Below, in pieces: positions 1-7,152 of a stretch of 11,646 nucleotides of DNA. Within the stretch, counting starts at the first letter, position 1. Every line of letters starts with the position of its first letter. Origin of the DNA: Pseudomonadota bacterium (GTDB taxonomy: Bacteria > Pseudomonadota > Alphaproteobacteria > Rhizobiales > Xanthobacteraceae). The DNA lies in contig JAEZEU010000270.1 of the NCBI GenBank assembly GCA_023432885.1, positions 1 to 11,646 on the forward strand, in the 5' to 3' direction. The notes below the pieces were generated by a model. The model was not told the DNA's origin. It saw nothing but the letters and a program-made list of their open reading frames with translations, and searched no databases. Made by a program: the position numbers and the translations under genes.

Positions 1-1437
1 CTCAAGGGAATCATGAAGATCCTCGTCGAGACGGACGAGGCCGCCCGCGCCGCCGAGCAGCCGGCCGTCCTCGATTGGGATTTCGTCCGCGGGCACACCG
101 TCGGAATCGACGCTCTGATCGACGATCTCAAGCGCACGCAATGGCCCGACATCGAACGTCAGTCTGGCCTCACACGTGAAGATCTCAAGTATGCCGCCGA
201 GGCCTATATGAAGGCGGAACGCACCATCGTCGTTTACGGCATGGGCGTCACGCAGCACGAGCGCGGCGCGCACAATGTGCAGCAGATGGCCAATCTGGCG
301 CTGTTGCGCGGCAACGTCGGCCGCGAGGGCGCGGGCGTCTGCCCGGTACGCGGCCATTCCAACGTGCAGGGCGATCGCACCGTCGGCATCACGGAGATTC
401 CGACGGCGGAATTCCTGGACCGGCTCGAGCGCCGGTTCGGCTTCAAGCCGCCGACGGCGTCCGGCCACAACGTCGTCACCGGGCTGGAAGCGATGATCCG
501 CGGCGAAGTGAAGGTCTTCTTTGCGATGGGCGGCAATTTCGCCGCCGCCATTCCCGACTGGCAGTTGACGCGCGAGGCGCTGCGAAATCTCGACCTAACG
601 GTACACGTCTCCACGAAATTGAACCGCAGCCACCTCATCCACGGCAGGGACGCATTGATCCTGCCTTGCCTTGGCCGTACCGAAATCGATATCCAGGCCA
701 GCGGCCCGCAGTCGATCACCGTGGAAGATTCGATGTCGATGGTGCACGCGTCCGCCGGCCGCAACAAGCCGGCCTCCGAGCATTTGCTCAGCGAGGTCGC
801 GATCATCGCTGGTGTCGCCAAGGCCACGCTCGGTGACCGCACGGTGGTCGAGTGGGACGCCTTTGTCGGCGACTACGACCTCATCCGCGACGCGATCGAG
901 GCGGTGTTTCCGATCTTCCAGGGTTACAATGCACGCATACGCGTTCCCGGCGGCTTCCATCTCACCTCGACCGCGCGCGAGCGCGTCTGGGCTACGGCGT
1001 CGGGCAAGGCCAATTTTCTTGTCTTTGAAGGGGTCGGCGAGGATCCGCCGCAATGCGACGAGAACTCGCTGTGGCTCAGCACGATCCGCAGCCACGACCA
1101 GTACAACACCACCCTGTATTCGATGTCCGACCGTTATCGCGGCGTATTCGGCCAGCGCGATGTCGTGTTCCTCAACGAATACGAGATGAAGAAGCGGGGC
1201 CTGGAAGACGGCGACCGCGTCGATCTGGTCACGGAATCGACCGACGGCGTTGAACGGGCCGTGCGCAATTTCCGCGTGGTTCGCTACTCGTTCCCGACCG
1301 GCTGCTGCGCGGCGTACTATCCCGAGACCAATCCGCTGGTGCCGCTCTATGCCCGCGATCCCATGAGCTTTACGCCGTCCTACAAGGGCGTTCCGGTCCG
1401 GATTGTGCGCTCCGCTGCAGAGAGGAATGCCGAATAG
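1..1437 (+). CDS. FdhF/YdeP-family molybdopterin oxidoreductase, C-terminal part (5' end outside window)
   Basis: This is the last 478 residues of a DMSO-reductase-superfamily enzyme that would carry Mo-bis-MGD. An ATG is present at 13, but the frame is open to base 1 and the residues before it (LKGI) fit the interior of the family, so I treat the gene as cut by the window edge. Family members are usually about 750-780 residues, so roughly 280-300 are missing, including any N-terminal cofactor ligands. The stretch at residues 104-126 (GNVGREGAG, then CPVRGHSNVQGDR) is typical of the FdhF/YdeP group. Residues about 384-474 form the C-terminal molybdopterin-dinucleotide-binding domain, including GCCAAYYPETNPLVPL. 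These proteins are often annotated as formate dehydrogenase-like, but the physiological substrate of most is unknown; E. coli YdeP is linked to acid resistance. No fdhD or electron-transfer partner is visible downstream, and the gene ends before a convergent operon. The family call is firm and the reaction is not. Confidence 0.9.
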   Translation, partial: LKGIMKILVETDEAARAAEQPAVLDWDFVRGHTVGIDALIDDLKRTQWPDIERQSGLTREDLKYAAEAYMKAERTIVVYGMGVTQHERGAHNVQQMANLALLRGNVGREGAGVCPVRGHSNVQGDRTVGITEIPTAEFLDRLERRFGFKPPTASGHNVVTGLEAMIRGEVKVFFAMGGNFAAAIPDWQLTREALRNLDLTVHVSTKLNRSHLIHGRDALILPCLGRTEIDIQASGPQSITVEDSMSMVHASAGRNKPASEHLLSEVAIIAGVAKATLGDRTVVEWDAFVGDYDLIRDAIEAVFPIFQGYNARIRVPGGFHLTSTARERVWATASGKANFLVFEGVGEDPPQCDENSLWLSTIRSHDQYNTTLYSMSDRYRGVFGQRDVVFLNEYEMKKRGLEDGDRVDLVTESTDGVERAVRNFRVVRYSFPTGCCAAYYPETNPLVPLYARDPMSFTPSYKGVPVRIVRSAAERNAE

Positions 1438-1453
1438 GGAGCTTGTATTGTTA

Positions 1454-1483
1454 GCGTAAGAGGCTGGAAAGCCGCTCTTACGC
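1454..1483 (+). terminator. Hairpin after the YdeP-type gene, possible terminator
   Basis: A perfect 9-bp stem (GCGTAAGAG at 1454-1462 pairing with CTCTTACGC at 1475-1483) encloses a 12-base loop and begins 17 bases after the stop codon. The position suits a transcription terminator. The following bases (GTGATCG) contain no T-run, so it is not a textbook intrinsic terminator. Confidence 0.4.
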
Positions 1484-1739
1484 GTGATCGAACTGCACCG
1501 GCAGCGGTGGAGCGCGAGCCCGCCGGCCTGGATGAGTTCCAGCAGCCGCGCCCCTCTGATGACAACGGACTAAGATGCTCAGATCAAGCGTACGGCTGGC
1601 GCAGCCAGCTTCAGCGCCTCATGTCAATGCGAGATCGCTTGGCTTAGCCTTATTGACGGGAGAGGCCCGTCCCCGTGGGCCGGTTGCCTGCTCCGCAGGG
1701 GGCTCGACGAGCGGCATCTGACAGTCCGAACAGCTCTGA

Positions 1740-1770
1740 GTGGCGGATTGCGCCACCTGCCGCGCGGCAG
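1740..1770 (-). terminator. Tandem hairpins just past the thioesterase stop, possible end of the efflux operon
   Basis: Reading leftwards, the palindrome CTGCCGCGCGGCAG (1757-1770) begins 3 bases after the stop of the minus-strand thioesterase gene. It is directly followed by a second hairpin, GTGGCG/CGCCAC with a 5-base loop (1740-1756). Together they could stop or protect the efflux transcript. There is no T-run, so a classical Rho-independent mechanism is not supported. Confidence 0.35.
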
Positions 1771-1773
1771 CTG

Positions 1774-2190
1774 TCACGCACCGGTCATTTCGGGGAGCCT
1801 CGCCCCGGAGCGCTTCTCGAACTCGGCGAGATTGACGACGCCGCGCCGATGGGTCCCGTCGCCGATCTTGCGGTCACCATCCCAGGCTTCCACTTCGAAC
1901 GAAACGCTCTTCTCCTCCACGCCGGTTACGCGCGCGATGGCGCGGACGCTGCGGCCGATCGGCGTTGCGGCTAGATGTCGGACGCTGACCATCATGCCGA
2001 CACTCACATGGCCCGCCGGCAGATACGGCTGGATCGCCAAGGTTGCCGCAATCTCCATGTGCAGGATCATCGTCGGGGTGCCATAGACGAGGGGCATGTC
2101 TGGCAGGACATGGCCGACTGTCATCTCGGCGGTGACAGTCACCTTCTTTTCTGCGGTCATGCCGACCGCTACCTTGTCAAGCAGACTCAT
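1774..2190 (-). CDS. Hotdog-fold acyl-CoA thioesterase, FlK (fluoroacetyl-CoA thioesterase)-like
   Basis: This 138-residue protein aligns, by eye and without gaps, with the core of FlK from Streptomyces cattleya as I remember that sequence, with a constant offset of 4. The FlK catalytic residues Thr42, Glu50 and His76 correspond to Thr38 (in GTPT), Glu46 (in HMEIA) and His72 (in RHLAATP). Gly69 corresponds to Gly65, and GxGTHxR near the C-terminus is also shared (here GDGTHRR). It should therefore be a small cytoplasmic thioesterase cleaving an acyl-CoA or similar thioester. FlK's lid residue Phe36, which gives fluoroacetyl selectivity, corresponds here to Met32, so fluoroacetyl-CoA is an unlikely substrate. 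The ATG lies inside the end of the RND pump gene (14-base overlap), so the two are probably co-transcribed and translationally coupled. It is the last gene of the efflux operon. The fold is secure and the substrate unknown. Confidence 0.85.
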   Translation of the reverse strand: MSLLDKVAVGMTAEKKVTVTAEMTVGHVLPDMPLVYGTPTMILHMEIAATLAIQPYLPAGHVSVGMMVSVRHLAATPIGRSVRAIARVTGVEEKSVSFEVEAWDGDRKIGDGTHRRGVVNLAEFEKRSGARLPEMTGA

Positions 2191-5100
2191 GATTAAGTCT
2201 CGTATCCGGCTCGGCGGCCAGCTTGGGGGACGCCTCGGTCGCCGGCGGTTTGGGTCTGGAGAACCACGCGCCGAACTGGTCGAGATAGAGATAGACCACG
2301 GGCGTCGTGTAGAGCGTCAGGATTTGCGACAGTATGAGGCCTCCGACGATAGTATAGCCGAGCGGCTGGCGCAGCTCCGATCCAGCGCCGGTGCCGATCA
2401 TCAATGGCACGCCGCCGAGCAGGGCAGCCATTGTGGTCATGAGGATGGGCCGGAAACGAAGCGTGCAGGCCTGGTAGATTGCATCCACCGGGCTCAGGCC
2501 ACGTTGTCGCTGCACTTCGAGCGCGAAATCCACCAGCATGATGCCGTTCTTCTTGACGATGCCGATCAGGAGGATAATGCCGATGATGGCGATCACGCTG
2601 AGGTCCATATGCACGGCCATCAGCAGCAGCAGCGCGCCGATGCCGGCCGACGGCAGGGTCGACAGGATGGTGATGGGGTGGATCAGGCTTTCATAGAGCA
2701 CGCCGAGGATGATGTAGATCACGACCAGCGCAAGTCCGATCAATAACGGCGTGCCCTTCAGCGAAGACTGGAAGGCCTGCGCATTGCCCTGGAACGAGCT
2801 CGCCAGCGACGCCGGCTTGCCGGTATCCCTTTCCATCCTCTGGATCGATGTCACTGCATCGCCCAGCGCCACGCCTGGCTTGAGGTTGAACGAAATCGTG
2901 ACGGACGGAAACATGCTCTGGTGGTTGATCAGGATCGGCGCAGGCTCGATCACGGTGTGTACGAGGTCGCTCAAGGGAACCTGCTTGCCGCTCGACGAGT
3001 TCACGTAGATGTCATTCAGCGCCTCCGGGCCGTACTGGAAGCGTGGATCGACCTCGAGAATAACGTGATACTGGTTCAGCGAGGTGAACATGGTCGAGAC
3101 GATGCGCTGGCCGAAGGCGTCGTCGAGCGTGTTGTCGATCGCCGAAGGCAGGATGCCGAAGCTCGAAGCGACCTCGCGATCGACGGTGATATCCAGCTTC
3201 GGGCCGGCATTGGCCTGGTCGCTGGCGACATCGGTGACGCCGTCGATCTTGCGGATCCTCTCCAGGAAGATGTTTGCCCAGTGGGTCAACTCGTTGGAAT
3301 CCGCGTCCGTCAGCGTGAACTGATACTGCGTCTTCGACAGCCTCGCGCCTATGGTGATGTCCTGCGCCGCCTGCATGTAAAGGGTGATGCCCTGGATATG
3401 GGCGAGCTTCGGCTTGAGCCGATTTATGATCTCGTCGGCGCTCGCCTTGCGTTCCGGTTTGGGTTTCAGGATGACGAAGACACGTCCCTGATTGAGGGTT
3501 GCCGTTGGGCCTCCCGGGCCGATATAGCTCGCCACCGACTGGATCGCGGGATCCTGCAGCAGCACATTGACCAGCGCCTGCTGGCGCTCGGACATCGCGG
3601 GGAAGGAGATGTCCTGCGAGGCCTCGGTGATGCCCACGATCTGGCCGGTATCCTGCTGCGGGAAGAATCCCTTCGGGATTATCACGTAGAGGTAGCCAGT
3701 CAGTGCGACGGTGGAGAGCATCACCATCAACGTGGCGAAGCGGTGACGCAGCACGATCCGCAGGCCACGCGCATACAGCGCCAGCAGGGCATCGAAGCCA
3801 CGTTCGAACGCGAGATAGAGCCGGTTGTGCTTCTTGCGCGATTCGTCCTTGAGCAGCCGCGCGCACATCATCGGTGTCAATGTCAGCGATATGACGAGCG
3901 ACAGCAGCAGCGAGGCCGTGATGGTGATGGCAAATTCCTGGAATAGTTTTCCGACGTAGCCGCCCATCAGGAACAGCGGGATGAATACTGCGATCAGCGA
4001 CAGCGTGATGGAAACGATGGTGAAGCCGATTTCCGCCGATCCTTTCAGCGCCGCCTGCATCGGCGTCAGGCCCGCCTCGAGGTGGCGCACGATATTCTCG
4101 ATGACCACCACGGCGTCGTCGACCACGAATCCGATCGCGATCGAAAGCGCCATCAGCGACAGGTTGTCGAGGCTGTATCCGAGCGCATAGAGAACGGCGA
4201 AAGTGCCGACCAGTGACAATGGCACGGTGACCGCAGGAATGATCGTGGCCCAGAAGTTGCGCAGGAACACGAAGATCACCATCACCACCAGTGCCACCGT
4301 CAGCATCAGCGTGAACTGGACGTCCTCGACGGAAGCGCGGATGGTTTGCGTGCGGTCGGCGGCGATCGCCACCTTGACCGAGGGCGGCACGGAAGCCTGC
4401 AGTGTCGGCAGTAGCGCCTTGATACGGTCAACCGTCTCAATGACATTGGCGCCGGGCACCCGCTGCACCGCAAGGATGATTGCTGGCTGCTTGTCGTACC
4501 AGCCCGCCAGCAGGTCGTTTTCCGGTGCGTCGATCGCATAGCCGATATCACGGATGCGCACCGGCGAGCCGTTGCGGTAGGCGATGATGAGGTCTTCGTA
4601 TGCGGAAGGCTTCAGCAACTGGTCGTTGGTGTTGAGCGTATAGGTGACACGCGGACTGTTGAGCGTGCCCTTGGGCTGGTCGACATTGGCCGCGGAAATC
4701 ACGCTGCGGACGTCCTCGAGGCTTATGCCGCGGGCGGCCAGCGCCTGCGGATTGACCCGGACGCGGATGGCAGGCTTCTGCTGGCCACCGATTCCGACGA
4801 GGCCGACGCCCGGAATTTGCGAAATCTTTGGCAGCAGGATGTTTTCGGCGTAGGCATCGACCGTCGTCAGCGGCAGCGAATCCGAGGACAGCGCGATCAG
4901 CATGATCGGCGTCTCGGCGGGATTCACTTTCCTGATCGTCGGCGGGTAGGGGATGTTCGGCGGCAGATAGGGGCTTGCGGCATTGATCGCCGCCAGCACG
5001 TCGGCGGCTGCGCTGTCGACGGTGCGTGACAGCTCGAACTGCACGGTGAGTTGCGCGACGCCGAGGGCGCTGGAAGAAGTCAGTTGGGTGACGCCGGGGA

Positions 5101-5320
5101 TCTGGCTCATTTGCTGTTCAAGCGGCGTGGCGATCGACGAGGCGATGGTCTGCGGATCGGCGCCAGGCAATTGAGCTGAGATCTGGATGGTCGGGTAGTT
5201 TACGTTCGGCAGCGCCCCGACGGGCAGCAGCGGATAGGTTGCCAGTCCGCACAACAGCAGCCCTGCCATGAGCAGGGCGGTAGCGATCGGGCGCAGGATG
5301 AAGGGTGCGGAGACGTTCAT
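2177..5320 (-). CDS. RND multidrug efflux pump, MdtB/AcrB type (HAE1 family)
   Basis: This 1047-residue inner-membrane proton/drug antiporter is full length for the family. The first transmembrane helix spans about residues 10-30, and the first periplasmic porter domain follows to about 330. The helix-4 motif GFVVDDAVVVIENI holds the proton-relay pair Asp401-Asp402 (AcrB Asp407-408). A second large periplasmic domain runs from about 550 to 855. Helix 10 carries Lys923/Lys924 in GIVKKNGIMLVDFALE (AcrB Lys940), and Thr962 in RFRPILMTTM matches AcrB Thr978, so the proton pathway looks intact. Sequence style resembles MdtB/MdtC more than AcrB, but only one pump gene is present, so it probably works as a homotrimer. 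The start codon overlaps the stop of the adaptor gene (ATGA). The last 25-30 residues after the final helix are a proline/charge-rich tail whose coding DNA runs into the thioesterase start. No outer-membrane channel gene is adjacent. Substrates cannot be predicted. Confidence 0.96.
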   Translation of the reverse strand: MNVSAPFILRPIATALLMAGLLLCGLATYPLLPVGALPNVNYPTIQISAQLPGADPQTIASSIATPLEQQMSQIPGVTQLTSSSALGVAQLTVQFELSRTVDSAAADVLAAINAASPYLPPNIPYPPTIRKVNPAETPIMLIALSSDSLPLTTVDAYAENILLPKISQIPGVGLVGIGGQQKPAIRVRVNPQALAARGISLEDVRSVISAANVDQPKGTLNSPRVTYTLNTNDQLLKPSAYEDLIIAYRNGSPVRIRDIGYAIDAPENDLLAGWYDKQPAIILAVQRVPGANVIETVDRIKALLPTLQASVPPSVKVAIAADRTQTIRASVEDVQFTLMLTVALVVMVIFVFLRNFWATIIPAVTVPLSLVGTFAVLYALGYSLDNLSLMALSIAIGFVVDDAVVVIENIVRHLEAGLTPMQAALKGSAEIGFTIVSITLSLIAVFIPLFLMGGYVGKLFQEFAITITASLLLSLVISLTLTPMMCARLLKDESRKKHNRLYLAFERGFDALLALYARGLRIVLRHRFATLMVMLSTVALTGYLYVIIPKGFFPQQDTGQIVGITEASQDISFPAMSERQQALVNVLLQDPAIQSVASYIGPGGPTATLNQGRVFVILKPKPERKASADEIINRLKPKLAHIQGITLYMQAAQDITIGARLSKTQYQFTLTDADSNELTHWANIFLERIRKIDGVTDVASDQANAGPKLDITVDREVASSFGILPSAIDNTLDDAFGQRIVSTMFTSLNQYHVILEVDPRFQYGPEALNDIYVNSSSGKQVPLSDLVHTVIEPAPILINHQSMFPSVTISFNLKPGVALGDAVTSIQRMERDTGKPASLASSFQGNAQAFQSSLKGTPLLIGLALVVIYIILGVLYESLIHPITILSTLPSAGIGALLLLMAVHMDLSVIAIIGIILLIGIVKKNGIMLVDFALEVQRQRGLSPVDAIYQACTLRFRPILMTTMAALLGGVPLMIGTGAGSELRQPLGYTIVGGLILSQILTLYTTPVVYLYLDQFGAWFSRPKPPATEASPKLAAEPDTRLNHESA

Positions 5321-6498
5321 GGAATGGCGTCCTGCACCGCGCTTTGCAGCTCGGCCTCCTGCGCGGCCTTGCCATGAAGTTGCTTGACGGGGCTGCCCTC
5401 CTTGAGGCGGTACTGGCCGTCGATCACGACCACTTCACCTGGTTTGAGGCCCTGATCGATCAGCGCCTGTCCATCGCTGATCTGCGCGACGTGAACGGCG
5501 CGCAGTTCGGCAGTCTGGTCAGGCTTCACGACATAGACATACGTGCCGTTCCGGCCCTGCTGCACCGCCGACCCGGCGACGGTGATGGCGTCCTTGCGCG
5601 TGTCCAGCAACAGGCGCGCATTCACCAGCTGTCCCGGCCACAGCCGATGCTGATGATTGGGAAACTCGGCCTTGAGCTGAATGGTACCCGTGGTGCCGGC
5701 GATCTCGTTGTCGACCAATAGTAGATGGCCTTCATCCAGCTTCATCCTGTTGTCCTGGCTGTAGGCGATGACTTTCATCGGCCCTTTCGCCATCCGGTCC
5801 TGGATGGCGGGCAAATCAGCCTGCGGCAGGGTGAACAGCAGCGAGATCGGCTCGATCTGCGTGACGACGACAAGGCCATTCGGGTCGGTCGGATGGATCA
5901 CGTTGCCGACGTCGATCTGCCGGACGCCGGTGATACCCGGAATGGCGGAGGTCAGCCGCGTATAGCTGAGCTGGACATTGGCCTGGTCGATCTGGGCCTG
6001 GTCCGCCTTGACGGCGGCTTGCAATTGCGCGACCTGCGCCTTCTGCGTGTCGACCAGTTGCGGCGTCGCATAACCCTTGGCCCCAAGCTGCGTATATCGC
6101 GAAAGATTTGCTTCGGCATTTGTGAGCTGGGCCTGATCGCGCTCGCGGTTGGCCGTGAACTGCTCGATCTGGGCCTGATAGGGACGGGGGTCGATCTCCG
6201 CCAGCAGGTCGCCGGCCTTGACGGTGTGTCCTTCCTTGAATGTGATGCTAATTAGTTGTCCCTGAATCTGGCTGCGCACCACGTCGGTATTGTAGGCGAC
6301 CGCGGTGCCGATGCCGCGCAGATAGATCGGAACATCCTTTCCGCTGACGGTGCTCGCCACAACCGGCACGGCGGCCTCAGGCGCCGGAACCGCCGCGTCC
6401 GCCGGTGACAATCGCTTGAAATAGAGAATGCCGCCGCCGGCGAGCACAATCGCAACGAGGGCGGCCAGCGCGGTGATGACAAGTCGTTTCACGGCCAT
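5317..6498 (-). CDS. RND efflux periplasmic adaptor subunit (HlyD/MdtA-type membrane fusion protein)
   Basis: This 393-residue adaptor bridges the RND pump to an outer-membrane channel. The N-terminus (MAVKRLVITALAALVAIVLAG) is a membrane anchor with no lipobox Cys. Next come a half-lipoyl motif (SQIQGQLISITFKEGHTVKAGDLLAEIDPRPYQAQIE), a glutamine/alanine-rich coiled-coil hairpin (ANRERDQAQLTNAEANLSR to AQLQAAVKADQAQIDQANVQL), the second lipoyl half and beta-barrel (ITGVRQIDVGN), and the membrane-proximal domain (LWPGQLVNARLLLDTR). I chose the ATG at 6498 because it starts directly before the hydrophobic anchor. The frame stays open to an ATG at 6633, but those 45 extra residues are arginine/proline-rich and overlap the upstream small gene. 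Ribosome binding is weak for 6498: the nearest GAGG is about 15 bases away and fits an overlapping mini-ORF better. The stop overlaps the pump start by 4 bases (ATGA). Confidence 0.93.
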   Translation of the reverse strand: MAVKRLVITALAALVAIVLAGGGILYFKRLSPADAAVPAPEAAVPVVASTVSGKDVPIYLRGIGTAVAYNTDVVRSQIQGQLISITFKEGHTVKAGDLLAEIDPRPYQAQIEQFTANRERDQAQLTNAEANLSRYTQLGAKGYATPQLVDTQKAQVAQLQAAVKADQAQIDQANVQLSYTRLTSAIPGITGVRQIDVGNVIHPTDPNGLVVVTQIEPISLLFTLPQADLPAIQDRMAKGPMKVIAYSQDNRMKLDEGHLLLVDNEIAGTTGTIQLKAEFPNHQHRLWPGQLVNARLLLDTRKDAITVAGSAVQQGRNGTYVYVVKPDQTAELRAVHVAQISDGQALIDQGLKPGEVVVIDGQYRLKEGSPVKQLHGKAAQEAELQSAVQDAIP

Positions 6499-6506
6499 GC
6501 TTCCAT
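6489..6506 (-). other. Five-codon mini-ORF (MEAWP) overlapping the adaptor start
   Basis: On the minus strand an ATG at 6506 opens a five-codon frame, ATGGAAGCATGGCCGTGA, which overlaps the adaptor ATG at 6498 in another frame. A GAGG at 6517-6514 lies 7 bases before this ATG, a good distance, whereas it is about 15 bases from the adaptor ATG. It could be a leader that couples or tunes adaptor translation, or it could be chance. It is a weak call. Confidence 0.25.
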
Positions 6507-6520
6507 TTTGAAGCCTCGCC

Positions 6521-6757
6521 TCAGGGCGTACCGGTCGGATTGGCATCGCTCGACGCATTCGGCCCCGGGACAGATGCTGATACGCTGAGACCGGATGTGC
6601 CGAGCTTGGTCGCACCCTGGGGAATTCCGGCACGCCCGGAAGCCGACATCGGCCATGCGGTACCGATCATTAGCGATGCAAGTAGACAGGCGATCGCGAC
6701 CGTGCGCAGGACCAAGTGCGAGGCGGGGCTGGTTTCCGAAAGGAGCTGTACGCGCAT
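6521..6757 (-). CDS. Small exported protein of unknown function, first gene of the efflux operon
   Basis: This predicted 78-residue protein is not one I recognise. It has a plausible N-terminal export signal: a polar start with Arg2 and Arg18, a hydrophobic stretch around residues 17-33 (LRTVAIACLLASLMIG), and a likely cleavage region near AWPMSASG. The mature part is short, low in complexity and rich in Gly, Ser, Pro and Ala (GLSVSASVPGPNASSDANPTGTP), with no cysteines beyond the signal and no known motif. A well-placed ribosome binding site (GGAGA, about 6 bases from the ATG) and a gap of only 22 bases before the adaptor ATG support a real gene. A longer frame on the same strand (6489-6851) lacks such features. 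Being co-oriented with the adaptor and pump suggests a periplasmic accessory to the efflux system, but that is inference from position only. It could also be a translated leader. Confidence 0.6.
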   Translation of the reverse strand: MRVQLLSETSPASHLVLRTVAIACLLASLMIGTAWPMSASGRAGIPQGATKLGTSGLSVSASVPGPNASSDANPTGTP

Positions 6758-6762
6758 CTGCG

Positions 6763-6768
6763 TTCTCC
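6763..6768 (-). promoter_or_regulatory. Ribosome binding site of the small exported protein gene
   Basis: On the minus strand GGAGAA lies 5-6 bases before the ATG at 6757. It decides the start of the 78-residue exported protein and is the main sign that this short frame is translated. Confidence 0.6.
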
Positions 6769-7084
6769 GGCTGAAATGATCTCAGCAGGAGGATAGAAAG
6801 GTGCGGCAGCGCTGGTATTTCCGGAACGCACGTACCACCTCGTGGACGCACGATTGAGGCAGCCTGGCAAGGCTAGGTTTGAATATCGACGTGGCTACTA
6901 ATCATTTCGCAGAAGAGTCATTCTCAGGCCGACCGCACGATGGGGCATGAGGGTGCAGTTGCAATGCAGGCGCTCGCGAGATCGCCCCGTGGTGTCCACG
7001 CGGTCAACTGATTGTGCGGATCATCCGAATAAAATTCGACAATTCCAAAGGGCTCCACGCTTGCAATTTTCATGGCGACATTTC

Positions 7085-7098
7085 GATTGTTGACAATC
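7085..7098. promoter_or_regulatory. 14-base palindrome GATTGTTGACAATC, candidate operator
   Basis: Two perfect 6-base arms, GATTGT and ACAATC, flank a 2-base centre. The core ATTGTNNACAAT resembles operators of GntR-family regulators of the FadR/FCD group, for example ATTGTATACAAT reported for MdcY. It overlaps the candidate -35 box of the importer/hydroxylase operon, where a bound repressor would block RNA polymerase. The palindrome is seen directly. The family assignment is inference from the motif, and the regulator is not in the window. Confidence 0.35.
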
Positions 7099-7118
7099 AT
7101 ATAGTTTCATGTCTGAAT
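7090..7118 (+). promoter_or_regulatory. Candidate sigma-70-type promoter for the importer/hydroxylase operon
   Basis: A perfect TTGACA (7090-7095) is followed after 17 bases by CTGAAT (7113-7118), a weak -10 match. The site is in the AT-rich stretch and would put transcription start about 25-30 bases before the GTG at 7153. The -35 box is strong and the -10 is not, which could mean activator dependence or chance. Confidence 0.3.
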
Positions 7119-7152
7119 ATTCTATATCGAACTAAATTACGGTGGGGCGGGA

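Larger units (their letters stand above)
1438..1773. other. Convergent intergenic region with several GC-rich hairpins
   Basis: This 336-base gap lies between the ends of two convergent genes. I see no convincing gene in it. It holds at least five short inverted repeats: 1454-1483 (9-bp arms), 1595-1609 (GCTGG/CCAGC), 1664-1681 (GGCCC/GGGCC), 1740-1756 (GTGGCG/CGCCAC) and 1757-1770 (a perfect 14-base palindrome). None is followed by a clear T-run on either strand. A 48-codon open frame at 1575-1721 lacks a ribosome binding site and any recognisable feature. The likely job of the region is to end transcription from both sides. Confidence 0.5.
6758..7152. promoter_or_regulatory. Divergent intergenic control region between the efflux and importer/hydroxylase operons
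   Basis: These 395 bases separate two divergent operons and must carry promoters for both. The right half (about 7005-7140) is clearly richer in A and T than its surroundings and holds the rightward promoter candidate. The left half is GC-rich and I could not pick out a convincing leftward -35/-10 pair. Short inverted repeats include 6988-7000 (CGTGG-TGT-CCACG), 7085-7098 (GATTGT-TG-ACAATC) and 7115-7122 (GAATATTC). No transcription factor gene lies next to the region inside the window. A 68-codon frame at 7014-7220 looks like chance. Confidence 0.6.

Noticed and set aside
234..842. 202-codon minus-strand frame
   Set aside because: It is antisense to the molybdopterin oxidoreductase and rich in Ser, Arg, Cys and Pro, the usual makeup of a shadow frame.
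1575..1721. 48-codon plus-strand frame in the convergent gap
   Set aside because: No ribosome binding site, no motif or signal peptide, and it crosses two of the hairpins. I could not distinguish it from chance.
2921..3946. Long (341-codon) open frame on the plus strand
   Set aside because: It lies fully antisense to the RND pump gene, whose protein matches its family from end to end. The antisense product is rich in Arg, Gln, Asp and His with no domain, as expected of a GC-rich shadow frame.
6499..6633. Longer N-terminus for the adaptor (ATG at 6633 or 6546)
   Set aside because: The extra residues are Arg/Pro-rich, sit before a normal membrane anchor and overlap the small exported-protein gene, so the start at 6498 was preferred.
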